Assembly: GCA_025922755.1 (NCBI GenBank)
Contig: JAICHE010000029.1
Coordinates: 1 to 9,330, forward strand
DNA length: 9,330 nt
Direction of reading: 5' to 3'
Source: Nitrososphaeraceae archaeon
GTDB taxonomy: Archaea > Thermoproteota > Nitrososphaeria > Nitrososphaerales > Nitrosopumilaceae
Made by a program: the position numbers and the translations under genes. Shown in pieces: positions 1-5,665 of the stretch (positions are counted from its first letter, which is position 1; the number at the start of each line of letters is the position of its first letter). The notes below the pieces were generated by a model, which did not search any database, had not been told where the DNA came from, and saw only the letters and a list, made by a program, of their open reading frames with translations.

Positions 1-270
1 CAACTGCTTGGTAAATCGAATCGTACTCTGGAAAATTCTCATCAAACCATTCTTTGTATTTTGGTTCATTATTGTATCTGTCTACATAGTATTGCGGGTC
101 TTGGGTTGGGTCAACAAATGGCGCAGGAATAGCTAATGATTCCTCTAGTCCAACTGCTTGGTAAATTGAGTCATATTCTGGAAAATTCTCATCGAACCAT
201 TTTTTGTATTTTGGTTCATTATTGTATCTGTCTACATAACTTTGTGGATCTTTTTTTGGGTCAACAAATG
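1..270 (-). repeat. 150-bp coding tandem repeat (two copies, the left one cut by the window edge)
   Basis: Bases 1-120 and 151-270 align with the same spacing and only a few substitutions; the period is 150 bp, or 50 codons. The shared core reads YVDRYNNEPKYK.WFDENFP in the minus-strand protein. The intervening bases 121-150 encode a less conserved LEESLAIPAP spacer. More copies may follow beyond position 1. Confidence 0.9.
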
Positions 271-1018
271 ATGCAAGTCCTAAATCCTTTGGTTCATCCT
301 TTGGTTCATCCTTTGGTTCATCCTTTGGTTCATCCTTTGGTTCATCTACAACAGGATCCTTTACCGTAATTGTTATTGATTCACTATCTTTTTGAGCCCC
401 TCTCTCAACAACTATGTCAAAATTATATTGAATTCCTACAGAATTTCCTTGCGAAGCTGTAGGTGTCCATGTAAATTTCCCTGTTTTAGAATCAATTGAA
501 GCTCCACTTGGAGGATTTTTGTCTAAACTAAAATTTAATTTATCTAGCGAAGAATCAGTTACCCCTACAGTAAATGAAAGTGTTTTTCCTTCAGTTACTG
601 TCATATCAGATATTGTTTTCAAAGTCAAAACAAAATCTTCTTTCTCTGAAACTTTAGTCCCATCGTATTGTAAGAAAATTGTTAAACCATCTTCTTCTTT
701 TTGGTCATCAGTAAAAGCTGTTGCATTGTAGGTTCCCCTTGATGAAAAATAATTTTCTACTGGTCTGGCAATTGTAGAAAACGAACCGTCATTATCTGAT
801 GCTGGATCTGAGAACATTCCAATGAAATCTCCACCAGGCCCACGAATTATTACAAAGACTGATTTTTTACCTTCCTCCTCTACTCCAACAAAGGTCATCA
901 GCTCTTCATCTGTGTAAAAGCTCTTTTCAAGAGATAATGATGTTACTTCACCATATGCTGGAAAAACCATCAAGATAAAAAGTGAAAAAATAGGAAATAG
1001 CAACAAATTTTTACGCAT
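1..1018 (-). CDS. Secreted Ig-like protein with EPKD linker and 50-residue repeats (partial, C-terminus outside window)
   Basis: The first 339 codons read without a stop from ATG at 1018 to the window edge. Residues 1-23 form a signal peptide (RK, then a hydrophobic stretch ending PAYG). Residues 24-125 are a beta-rich domain seen in archaeal surface proteins (YTDEE, VFVIIRGPGGDF, Y.ATAF). Residues 128-220 look like a putative Ig/cadherin-like fold (He_PIG type: TEGKTLSFTV, GASIDSKTGKFTWTP, SITITV). Residues 225-245 are five EPKD units. Residues 251-291 and 301-339 are two copies of a repeat starting FVDP..DPQ.YVDRYNNEP and ending EYDSIYQAV, period 50. I recognise this repeat style from Nitrosopumilus-like secreted proteins; its function is unknown. 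It is likely a surface or pseudoperiplasmic protein, possibly adhesive or structural (inference). It lies 77 bases downstream of archease on the same strand and probably has its own promoter. Confidence 0.85.
   Translation of the reverse strand, partial: MRKNLLLFPIFSLFILMVFPAYGEVTSLSLEKSFYTDEELMTFVGVEEEGKKSVFVIIRGPGGDFIGMFSDPASDNDGSFSTIARPVENYFSSRGTYNATAFTDDQKEEDGLTIFLQYDGTKVSEKEDFVLTLKTISDMTVTEGKTLSFTVGVTDSSLDKLNFSLDKNPPSGASIDSKTGKFTWTPTASQGNSVGIQYNFDIVVERGAQKDSESITITVKDPVVDEPKDEPKDEPKDEPKDEPKDLGLASFVDPKKDPQSYVDRYNNEPKYKKWFDENFPEYDSIYQAVGLEESLAIPAPFVDPTQDPQYYVDRYNNEPKYKEWFDENFPEYDSIYQAV
286..345 (-). repeat. Five perfect 12-bp tandem units encoding EPKD
   Basis: The plus-strand unit CCTTTGGTTCAT occurs five times without a mismatch (286-297, 298-309, 310-321, 322-333, 334-345). 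In the minus-strand gene it encodes (D)EPK repeats, a charged, proline-containing flexible linker between the Ig-like domain and the 50-residue repeats. Perfect identity at DNA level suggests recent expansion by slippage, so copy number may vary between strains. Confidence 0.95.
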
Positions 1019-1040
1019 AGTATTTCTTCGTTTTGTTCAT

Positions 1041-1050
1041 TTTTAAAAAA
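1041..1050 (-). promoter_or_regulatory. Possible TATA box of the Ig-like surface protein gene
   Basis: Read on the minus strand the sequence is TTTTTTAAAA, centred about 27 bases upstream of the ATG at 1018. This is where an archaeal TATA element of a leaderless transcript would be. A/T-rich sequence is common here, so the support is mostly positional. Confidence 0.35.
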
Positions 1051-1095
1051 GACGTATAACTTCTTCTATTGATTAGGCAAGAATAGTTCACAAAA

Positions 1096-1512
1096 TCACA
1101 AATCCAGCAAAAATCTCATAAAAACTCCGCCATTTTGCTCAATTTTCATCTCATAAAATGTCGGAGCCTTGATTTCTACTTTGAAATTATGCTTTTTCAA
1201 ATCTAATGTTTCCCCAAATGCCTTTGCATTAATTATATATTCACCATTTTCTGAAATATCAAATTCTATTCTTCTAATTGCAAACCCTTCTGTTATTAGA
1301 ACAAAGGTGATTTCCTCAATCCAACTAAATAGCAAATACCGAAGATCTTTTCCCTGTGCAGAAAATTCTTTTTCCTCTTTCTCTTCAACTTTATCTTGAT
1401 CAATTGTAATGTTAATTACTGCATCCGCAGTTACAGCAAATGCCTCTTTGAGATCTTTTGCAGTTATCTCCACGAATGCGTCAGTTGCATGATCTAAAAA
1501 CTTGTAACTCAA
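1096..1512 (-). CDS. Archease (activator of the RtcB RNA ligase)
   Basis: The protein has 138 residues, the usual archease length. Archease helps RtcB complete guanylylation during tRNA exon joining and RNA repair in archaea and animals. Family marks are DHATD at residues 7-11 (family DHTAD), a central FSWIEEITF segment matching the family LL..WLNELL region, K-A-P-T-F-Y-E-M near residues 114-121 (family KA.TYH.M), and the C-terminal FLLDL. The aspartates of DHATD and of the final LDL correspond to the metal-binding aspartates known for the family. The start is TTG at 1512: the codon directly upstream in frame is TGA, and no in-frame ATG exists before the conserved DHATD. An AGGTGA sequence touches the start with no spacing. 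It lies 39 bases after the nitroreductase on the same strand, so cotranscription is possible. RtcB itself is not in the window. Confidence 0.88.
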   Translation of the reverse strand: MSYKFLDHATDAFVEITAKDLKEAFAVTADAVINITIDQDKVEEKEEKEFSAQGKDLRYLLFSWIEEITFVLITEGFAIRRIEFDISENGEYIINAKAFGETLDLKKHNFKVEIKAPTFYEMKIEQNGGVFMRFLLDL

Positions 1513-1551
1513 TCACCTATTTTCAATTTTGGTAATTAATAATCTAGATGC

Positions 1552-2181
1552 CTAAAATCTATCTGTAAAGACTACTTCATCCAGACTTAATTGCCCTCCT
1601 CTTGGGCCAGCAGGACTCTTTGCCTTTCCTATTACTAACATCATTCCAATTATGTAGTTTTGGGGAAGATTGATCAATTCTGCAACTTTTTGTGAATCAA
1701 ATCCAATCATTGGACATGAATCGTATCCAGCTGATTTTGCAGCTAGCATTAAGGTTTGAGATACAATACCGATACTTCTTATCGCTTCATCTCTTTGCAA
1801 TTGCTCATTTTCTTTGTAAAATTTCTCAATTGCTGGAACCAAAAAATCCTGCATTTCTTTTGATGCATTTTTCCAGTATCTTTGTGGCTCTTGCTCCCAG
1901 GCCTTAAGGTCGGCACACAAAATCAAAAGAAGAGAAAATTCGGTTACTTGGGCTTGATCCCAGTATGCATCTCTGATTTTTTTCCTTATTTCAGGGTCTT
2001 TTACGACTAAAAACCGCCAATTTTGTATGTTAAAGGAGGTTGGAGACAAAACTGCCAAAGAAAGGAATTTCTCAATCTCTTTATCTGTAAAATGATGATT
2101 CTCATCAAAGTGTTTTACTGCCCTTCTATTCTCTATTACCTTAAAGGTCTCAGAAGAAAAAGAAGAAATATCATCTGTCAT
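1552..2181 (-). CDS. Nitroreductase-family FMN oxidoreductase
   Basis: A 209-residue member of the nitroreductase superfamily, which uses FMN and NAD(P)H to reduce quinones, nitro compounds or related electrophiles, usually as a cytoplasmic homodimer. Visible marks are the N-terminal phosphate-binding ENRRAVKHFDE (17-27), the SPTSFNIQNWRF flavin segment (46-57), AGYDSCPMIGFD (151-162), which packs on the isoalloxazine in relatives, and the late GKAKSPAGPRGGQ (185-197) with the conserved Arg-Gly. Its general style resembles the quinone/nitro-reductase branch (MhqN/HBN1-like), but the physiological substrate cannot be read from sequence. ATG at 2181 lies two bases after the OsmC stop, so the two are almost certainly cotranscribed. 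That supports a joint role against redox or electrophile stress (inference). Confidence 0.9.
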   Translation of the reverse strand: MTDDISSFSSETFKVIENRRAVKHFDENHHFTDKEIEKFLSLAVLSPTSFNIQNWRFLVVKDPEIRKKIRDAYWDQAQVTEFSLLLILCADLKAWEQEPQRYWKNASKEMQDFLVPAIEKFYKENEQLQRDEAIRSIGIVSQTLMLAAKSAGYDSCPMIGFDSQKVAELINLPQNYIIGMMLVIGKAKSPAGPRGGQLSLDEVVFTDRF

Positions 2182-2183
2182 TT

Positions 2184-2750
2184 TTATGTCTTTGACAGAG
2201 TGATATTTACAGGTGTTGCATTTGTTATGGTATTTGCAACTGGTGAATGTTTTTTTCCAAGTTCGATTAATTCGTGTAGTGTTTCTTCGGAGGCATCTGA
2301 ATCAATTTTGAAATTCATTTGAATGCTTTCGTATCCTACCTTAACACTGTCATCAAGGTTTAACAAACCACGAATGTCAATGTCTCCTTCCAAAGTAGAT
2401 TCTACTTTGTTTATTTTTACCCCCTTTGCAGCTGCATGGAATATGAGAGTTGTAGTTACACATCCTGCAAGAGCAGTCAAAGCATATTCCACTGGGTTTG
2501 CTCCATGATCTTTTCCCAAAAGTACTGGAGGTTCATCTTTTGTAAAAACAAATGGCTTGCTTCTTACGTGTGTTTTTCCAGCTCCATAGAAATCATTTAT
2601 TGTTGTGCGACTTTCTGAACCACTGACCCACTCATTTTTTGCTCGAAAATTGAATTTTGCGACTGATGGCTCTTTTTGGATTACGTTAATGCTTTGTAAT
2701 AACCCATCAACATCTACACCATTGAGTGTTTTTGATTGTTGCTGTGCCAT
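2184..2750 (-). CDS. OsmC-family protein, single-cysteine variant
   Basis: OsmC/Ohr proteins reduce organic hydroperoxides with a pair of cysteines. The typical OsmC core is visible: HGANPVEYALTALAGCVTTT with the first catalytic Cys, a long helix, and a C-terminal KKHSPVANTITNATPVNI. In classical members the second cysteine sits in a C-P-V segment; here that position is Ser (HSPV), so the standard disulfide cycle cannot form. An Arg in RSKPF upstream may be the family's conserved active-site Arg. I chose ATG 2750 (188 residues) because GGTGG lies five bases upstream of it. GTG at 2759 would add three residues and directly abuts the stop of the preceding small gene. Two bases separate its stop from the nitroreductase start. 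The function may be non-peroxidase (inference). Confidence 0.88.
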   Translation of the reverse strand: MAQQQSKTLNGVDVDGLLQSINVIQKEPSVAKFNFRAKNEWVSGSESRTTINDFYGAGKTHVRSKPFVFTKDEPPVLLGKDHGANPVEYALTALAGCVTTTLIFHAAAKGVKINKVESTLEGDIDIRGLLNLDDSVKVGYESIQMNFKIDSDASEETLHELIELGKKHSPVANTITNATPVNITLSKT

Positions 2751-2759
2751 ATTTTCCAC

Positions 2760-2927
2760 CTATGCCACCTCAGGAACAATGATTATTCCTTCTCCAACGA
2801 TTTTGTTTTTTAGACCATTGATTAGTCCCTTCAGAATATGAGCTTCTTCTGATTGCTTATCGGATATTGAATTAAAGGCCGCAATCCAATCAGCTTTTTT
2901 TGTTTCAATAATAGATTGTGTTTTCAT
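2760..2927 (-). CDS. Small protein of 55 residues, unrecognised, first gene of the OsmC operon
   Basis: The reading begins MKTQSIIETKKADWIAAFNS and ends IIIVPEVA. It is a predicted helical protein (helices around residues 8-22 and 24-42) with a hydrophobic beta-like tail; there is no signal peptide, membrane segment or cysteine. The frame is open further upstream to 2978, but the extra residues would be encoded by the operator palindromes. ATG 2927 sits about 25 bases from a TATA-like CATATATG, fitting leaderless initiation. Its TAG stop is nine bases before the preferred OsmC ATG, and its last codons contribute the Shine-Dalgarno region of OsmC, suggesting translational coupling. I do not recognise a family; a partner or regulator of the OsmC or nitroreductase proteins is only a guess. 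Confidence 0.6.
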   Translation of the reverse strand: MKTQSIIETKKADWIAAFNSISDKQSEEAHILKGLINGLKNKIVGEGIIIVPEVA

Positions 2928-2932
2928 ACATA

Positions 2933-2950
2933 ATGATATCATGATATCAT
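2933..2950. promoter_or_regulatory. Operator 1: perfect 18-bp palindrome, two abutting TGATATCA octamers
   Basis: ATGATATCATGATATCAT is a perfect palindrome made of TGATATCA at 2934-2941 and again at 2942-2949. Two 8-bp inverted boxes side by side are the kind of target bound cooperatively by ribbon-helix-helix dimers, and such a protein is encoded next door. It lies between the TATA-like element and the start codon of the leftward operon, a position that predicts repression. Confidence 0.75.
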
Positions 2951-2955
2951 ATATG
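2948..2955 (-). promoter_or_regulatory. TATA-like element for the leftward OsmC operon
   Basis: CATATATG is centred about 25 bases upstream of ATG 2927, fitting a leaderless archaeal promoter. It overlaps the edge of the first operator palindrome (2933-2950), so a protein on that palindrome would block TBP/TFB or RNA polymerase. Confidence 0.5.
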
Positions 2956-2968
2956 AATGTTGTTGTTA

Positions 2969-2986
2969 ATGATATCATGATAGCAT
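2969..2986. promoter_or_regulatory. Operator 2: 18-bp copy with one mismatch
   Basis: This copy is identical to operator 1 except for G instead of T at 2983: TGATATCA at 2970-2977 followed by TGATAGCA at 2978-2985. It begins exactly 36 bases after operator 1 and ends one base before the TATA region of the rightward gene, where it could hinder TFB/TBP binding. Confidence 0.75.
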
Positions 2987-2987
2987 G

Positions 2988-2997
2988 TTATATATAG
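2988..2997 (+). promoter_or_regulatory. TATA box of the ribbon-helix-helix regulator gene
   Basis: TTATATATAG is centred about 26 bases before ATG 3018. The expected transcription start therefore falls on or next to that ATG, which supports a leaderless mRNA and the choice of 3018 over the upstream ATG at 2985. Confidence 0.65.
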
Positions 2998-3010
2998 AAC
3001 TAGGCTCAAT

Positions 3011-3026
3011 TGATATCATGACAAAG
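3011..3026. promoter_or_regulatory. Operator 3: TGATATCA plus degenerate second half, overlapping the start codon
   Basis: A perfect TGATATCA lies at 3011-3018, followed by TGACAAAG at 3019-3026, which keeps the TGA of a second octamer. It covers the predicted transcription start and the ATG at 3018, as expected for autorepression. The start codon is part of the box. Confidence 0.55.
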
Positions 3027-3677
3027 GATGTTTTAGTACGTGGATTTGCAGATGAAACCCATGCAGAGCTAGGTAAAAAAGCCGACCAAATGGGCGTTTC
3101 AATTAACTCTATCGTAAAAGATGCAGTAGATCAATGGTTAAACAAGAAAACACATGTACCACACATTCATGATTTGCTGATTTATTCTGATGAAAAATCA
3201 ATGACCACTTTTCTCAAATCTCTAGATAGAATGACCAGTGGAAACGAATGGTTCAAAACATTTGCTGCGCCCCCAAATCATCATGCAGAAAAAGTCTTTT
3301 CTAAACTAAATTGGTATAATGGAACAGTAAAGCCTTACAAACCAAAAGGAGAAGACGGTTACAAATATTGTGAGCAAGTAATAGAAAATATAGTTAAAGA
3401 ATCCAAAAAAAAGCCATTGTGCTGTGTTGATTTTGTAATTACAGATGTTGCACAAAATTCATTTGATACTGCAATGAAGATTGAAAAAGCTTATGACGAA
3501 TCAAGGCTTCCAGGTTTAATGTTTTGTCCATACAAATCAAGCGATTTGATGAATTCAGACATTACAGATATGATTGAATTATTCTTAATGCATGATAGAA
3601 TATTTCTTGTAAAAAATGATGATATCTACAAACTGCACATTACAAAAGAAAGCATTCATAAAATATTCTTAAACTAA
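3018..3677 (+). CDS. Ribbon-helix-helix transcriptional regulator with unrecognised C-terminal domain
   Basis: With the start at ATG 3018 the protein has 219 residues. Residues 3-43 (VLVRGFADETHAELGKKADQ, then MGVSINSIVKDAVDQWLN) are a clear Arc/CopG-type ribbon-helix-helix: a short basic strand, helix, the GVS.N turn and a second helix. The rest (about 50-219) I do not recognise. It has alternating helices and strands, NHH at 87-89, and cysteines at 118, 135, 136 and 170, which could be a redox or metal sensing set (inference). The frame extends back to ATG 2985, but the TATA box position argues against that start. The promoter carries five TGATATCA-type boxes, so the protein probably represses itself and the divergent OsmC operon. 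The methyltransferase follows after 12 bases. Confidence 0.8.
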   Translation: MTKDVLVRGFADETHAELGKKADQMGVSINSIVKDAVDQWLNKKTHVPHIHDLLIYSDEKSMTTFLKSLDRMTSGNEWFKTFAAPPNHHAEKVFSKLNWYNGTVKPYKPKGEDGYKYCEQVIENIVKESKKKPLCCVDFVITDVAQNSFDTAMKIEKAYDESRLPGLMFCPYKSSDLMNSDITDMIELFLMHDRIFLVKNDDIYKLHITKESIHKIFLN

Positions 3678-3689
3678 TGGATATGAAAA

Positions 3690-4724
3690 ATGGAAAACTT
3701 TGAAGATTACATGTTAGATGTGATGAACAAAGCAGCAACCGCACTGATGCTTTCTGTTGGTCATCGAACTAAGCTATTTGACTCCATGTATGACTGTACT
3801 TCGATGACCTCCGAACAGTTGGCTGCAAAATCAAATCTTAATGAGAGATATATCAGAGAATGGCTTGGAGCAATGGTTACTGGAAAAATAGTTGATTATG
3901 ACCCTTTGAACAAGACTTATTCTCTTTCCGAGGAAAAAGCAGAACTTCTCAGCAGAGGGGGCAGCTATAATTTTGCCTCCTCAATGCAATGGATTCCAGC
4001 CTTGGCCTATGTGGAAGATGAGATAGTAAAGTGCTTTGAGAAGGGAGGCGGTGTTCCATACGAGTCATATCACCGATTTCATGAGGTAATGGCCGAAGAA
4101 AGCGCACAAACTGTCCTTCCTGCACTTGTAAGTAGCATTCTTCCGCTAGTTCCAGGACTGGTGGAGCATCTAAAAAAAGGAATTAGAGTACTTGATGTAG
4201 GATGTGGTAGCGGAAGAGCTCTTAATTTAATGGCAAAAAATTTTCCAAATTCTCAATTTACAGGTTATGATTTTTCAAAAAAAGCAATAGAATACGCAGC
4301 TACAGAATCAGAAAAACTTGGAAACAAAAATACCTCTTTTCAGATACAAGATGTAGAACATTTTCCTGAAAATGAAAAATTTGACCTTGTTACGGCCTTT
4401 GATGCTATTCATGATCAAGCTGCTCCCGCTAAAGTTTTAGACAATATTAGAAAAGCAGTAAAAGACGACGGAATATTTTTAATGCAAGACATTGGTTCCT
4501 CGTCACAACTTGAAAATAATAAGACCCATCCTTTAGGACCCTTTCTGTATACAGTTTCATGTCTTCATTGCATGACTGTATCCTTAGCTCTTAATGGTCA
4601 TGGATTAGGAGCAATGTGGGGAAAAGAAAAAGCAATAGAGATGTTAAATGAAGCAGGATTTTCAAAAGTAGAGGTTAAACAATTACCGCATGATCCAATT
4701 AATTATTACTATATTGCAAAATAG
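3690..4724 (+). CDS. Class I SAM-dependent methyltransferase with N-terminal winged helix
   Basis: A 344-residue protein. Residues about 12-85 form a winged-helix domain (TSEQLAAKSNLNERYIREWL, then KTYSLSEEKAELL), as in the Rv2258c-like and plant O-methyltransferase-like two-domain enzymes where it serves dimerisation rather than DNA binding. The Rossmann domain carries motif I VLDVGCGSG (167-175), the acidic end of strand 2 in GYD (192-194), QDVEHFP (220-226) and FDLVTAFDAIHD (231-242). A C-terminal lid region follows, with CLHC at 291-294 and a HGLGAMWG segment. The substrate is unknown; it is probably a small molecule. It is encoded 12 bases after the regulator, very likely in one transcript, so it is a candidate member of the same stress regulon (inference). 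Confidence 0.85.
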   Translation: MENFEDYMLDVMNKAATALMLSVGHRTKLFDSMYDCTSMTSEQLAAKSNLNERYIREWLGAMVTGKIVDYDPLNKTYSLSEEKAELLSRGGSYNFASSMQWIPALAYVEDEIVKCFEKGGGVPYESYHRFHEVMAEESAQTVLPALVSSILPLVPGLVEHLKKGIRVLDVGCGSGRALNLMAKNFPNSQFTGYDFSKKAIEYAATESEKLGNKNTSFQIQDVEHFPENEKFDLVTAFDAIHDQAAPAKVLDNIRKAVKDDGIFLMQDIGSSSQLENNKTHPLGPFLYTVSCLHCMTVSLALNGHGLGAMWGKEKAIEMLNEAGFSKVEVKQLPHDPINYYYIAK

Positions 4725-4767
4725 TTTCCCTAGAAAACTAAAGTACTCATAATTACATCAAACTGCA

Positions 4768-5079
4768 ATGATTTATTCCATTAAGGCAAAATTCAATTCA
4801 GAAAAATTGAAGGAATTATTCCAAAAACTCACTGATGGAACAATTGAAAACCAAAAACCAGATGGACTAGAAATTATAAACTCCATGAAAAGGGCAAAAA
4901 TCACAGAACCTGGAATAGTTCAATGGTCTGAAATGTGTTTCTGCTCACCCCCTCTAGGTCATGAACGTCAAACAGTATACGATAAATATTTTACAGAAAT
5001 GAAGATTAATCCCATTGCAGATTATATGGAATTTGAAGGAGAGTCATTTTTTGATTATCTAAAAAGACTTAATCATTAA
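4768..5079 (+). CDS. Conserved-looking 103-residue protein with CxC motif, function unknown
   Basis: The start is ATG 4768, 43 bases after the methyltransferase. There is no signal peptide or membrane segment, so it is probably cytoplasmic. The N-terminal strand-helix (IYSIKAKFNSEKLKELFQKL) is followed by DGTIENQKPDGLEIINSMKR, then WSEMCFCSPPLGHER with cysteines at 57 and 59 and a nearby His, and an acidic FEGESFFDYL tail. The dense turn and aromatic pattern and good codon structure argue for a real conserved gene, and the Cys-x-Cys...His-Glu-Arg cluster could be a metal site or redox pair. I do not recognise a named family. It sits in the run of plus-strand genes behind the regulator and may share its transcript. 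Confidence 0.7.
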   Translation: MIYSIKAKFNSEKLKELFQKLTDGTIENQKPDGLEIINSMKRAKITEPGIVQWSEMCFCSPPLGHERQTVYDKYFTEMKINPIADYMEFEGESFFDYLKRLNH

Positions 5080-5134
5080 CAATCAAAATTTAATGTTGTA
5101 AAGTAATTTAGGAAGGGTTTCATTTGAGATTTTA

Positions 5135-5662
5135 TTGGAACTTTTTGATTCGTTTCTAGTATGGATTGGCGATTTTCTTGCAGGTCATCTGTATGAAGGA
5201 GTCTTTTTGGCTGCATTGCTTGAAACAATAGTTCCTCCAATTCCAACACTTGCAGTATTTCCAACTGCAGGATTTTTAGCCTCTCAGGCAGGGTTATCAA
5301 TAATTTCCGTAATACCCATGATAATTTTAGGAGCCCTTGGAGCTACTATTGGAACTACTGCGATTTACTTAATAGCACTAAAGCTTGGAAGAGCAATTTT
5401 ACTGCGTTATCTAAGATATGTGAAAATATCTGAAAAAAAATTAGAGAGAGTTGAATTATGGTTTGAAAAGTATGGTGACAAGGCAGTATTTCTTGGAAGA
5501 ATGGTTCCCGTAATGCGAGAAATGATTTCTGTTCCTGCAGGATTACTTGAGATGAAAATACCAAAATTTGTCTTGTATACTTTTGCTGGGTCTTTGATTT
5601 GGGCTGCTGGAACAATTCTTGCAGGATATTATTTTGGGGCCAGCCTGGATTTTCTAATTTAG
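5135..5662 (+). CDS. DedA-family membrane protein
   Basis: A 175-residue membrane protein of the DedA/VTT (SNARE-associated Golgi protein) family; relatives are linked to phospholipid flipping and membrane homeostasis. Visible marks are the amphipathic start, LLETIVPPIPTLAVFP (28-43) with the family's conserved acidic residue and prolines, G-A-L-G-A..G...Y (66-78), and FEKYGDKAVFLGRMVPVMRE (110-129) with the conserved Arg-x-x-Pro-x-x-Arg, then SVPAGLLEM (132-140) and a final membrane helix (145-170). The start is TTG 5135: the frame is closed by TAA at 5099-5101 and no ATG precedes the conserved part. It is shorter than many bacterial DedA proteins (about 200 residues). Its stop is three bases from the convergent sugar dehydrogenase stop. 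It may be the last gene of the regulator operon. Confidence 0.88.
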   Translation: MELFDSFLVWIGDFLAGHLYEGVFLAALLETIVPPIPTLAVFPTAGFLASQAGLSIISVIPMIILGALGATIGTTAIYLIALKLGRAILLRYLRYVKISEKKLERVELWFEKYGDKAVFLGRMVPVMREMISVPAGLLEMKIPKFVLYTFAGSLIWAAGTILAGYYFGASLDFLI

Positions 5663-5665
5663 AAT

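Noticed and set aside
136..369. Plus-strand frame with repeated NPLVHPLVHP residues
   Set aside because: It is the antisense reading of the EPKD repeat in the minus-strand secreted protein; the minus frame has a signal peptide and recognisable domains.
2928..2978. Longer start (2978) of the 55-residue protein
   Set aside because: The additional codons fall within the operator palindromes and upstream of the TATA-like element; ATG 2927 fits better.
2985..3017. Extra N-terminal 11 residues for the ribbon-helix-helix protein from ATG 2985
   Set aside because: That ATG lies upstream of the TATA box whose spacing predicts transcription starting at 3018; the added residues would be encoded by promoter sequence.
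2933..3026. CRISPR or mobile element ends suggested by the repeated palindromes
   Set aside because: There are only three clusters, with unequal spacing and no spacers of constant size, transposase or target duplication; their position on TATA boxes and start codon fits operators.
4722..4740. Hairpin TAGTTT...AAACTA over the methyltransferase stop codon as a terminator
   Set aside because: The stem has 6 mostly A/T pairs and no T-run follows; the next gene begins 28 bases later on the same strand, so termination here is not convincing.
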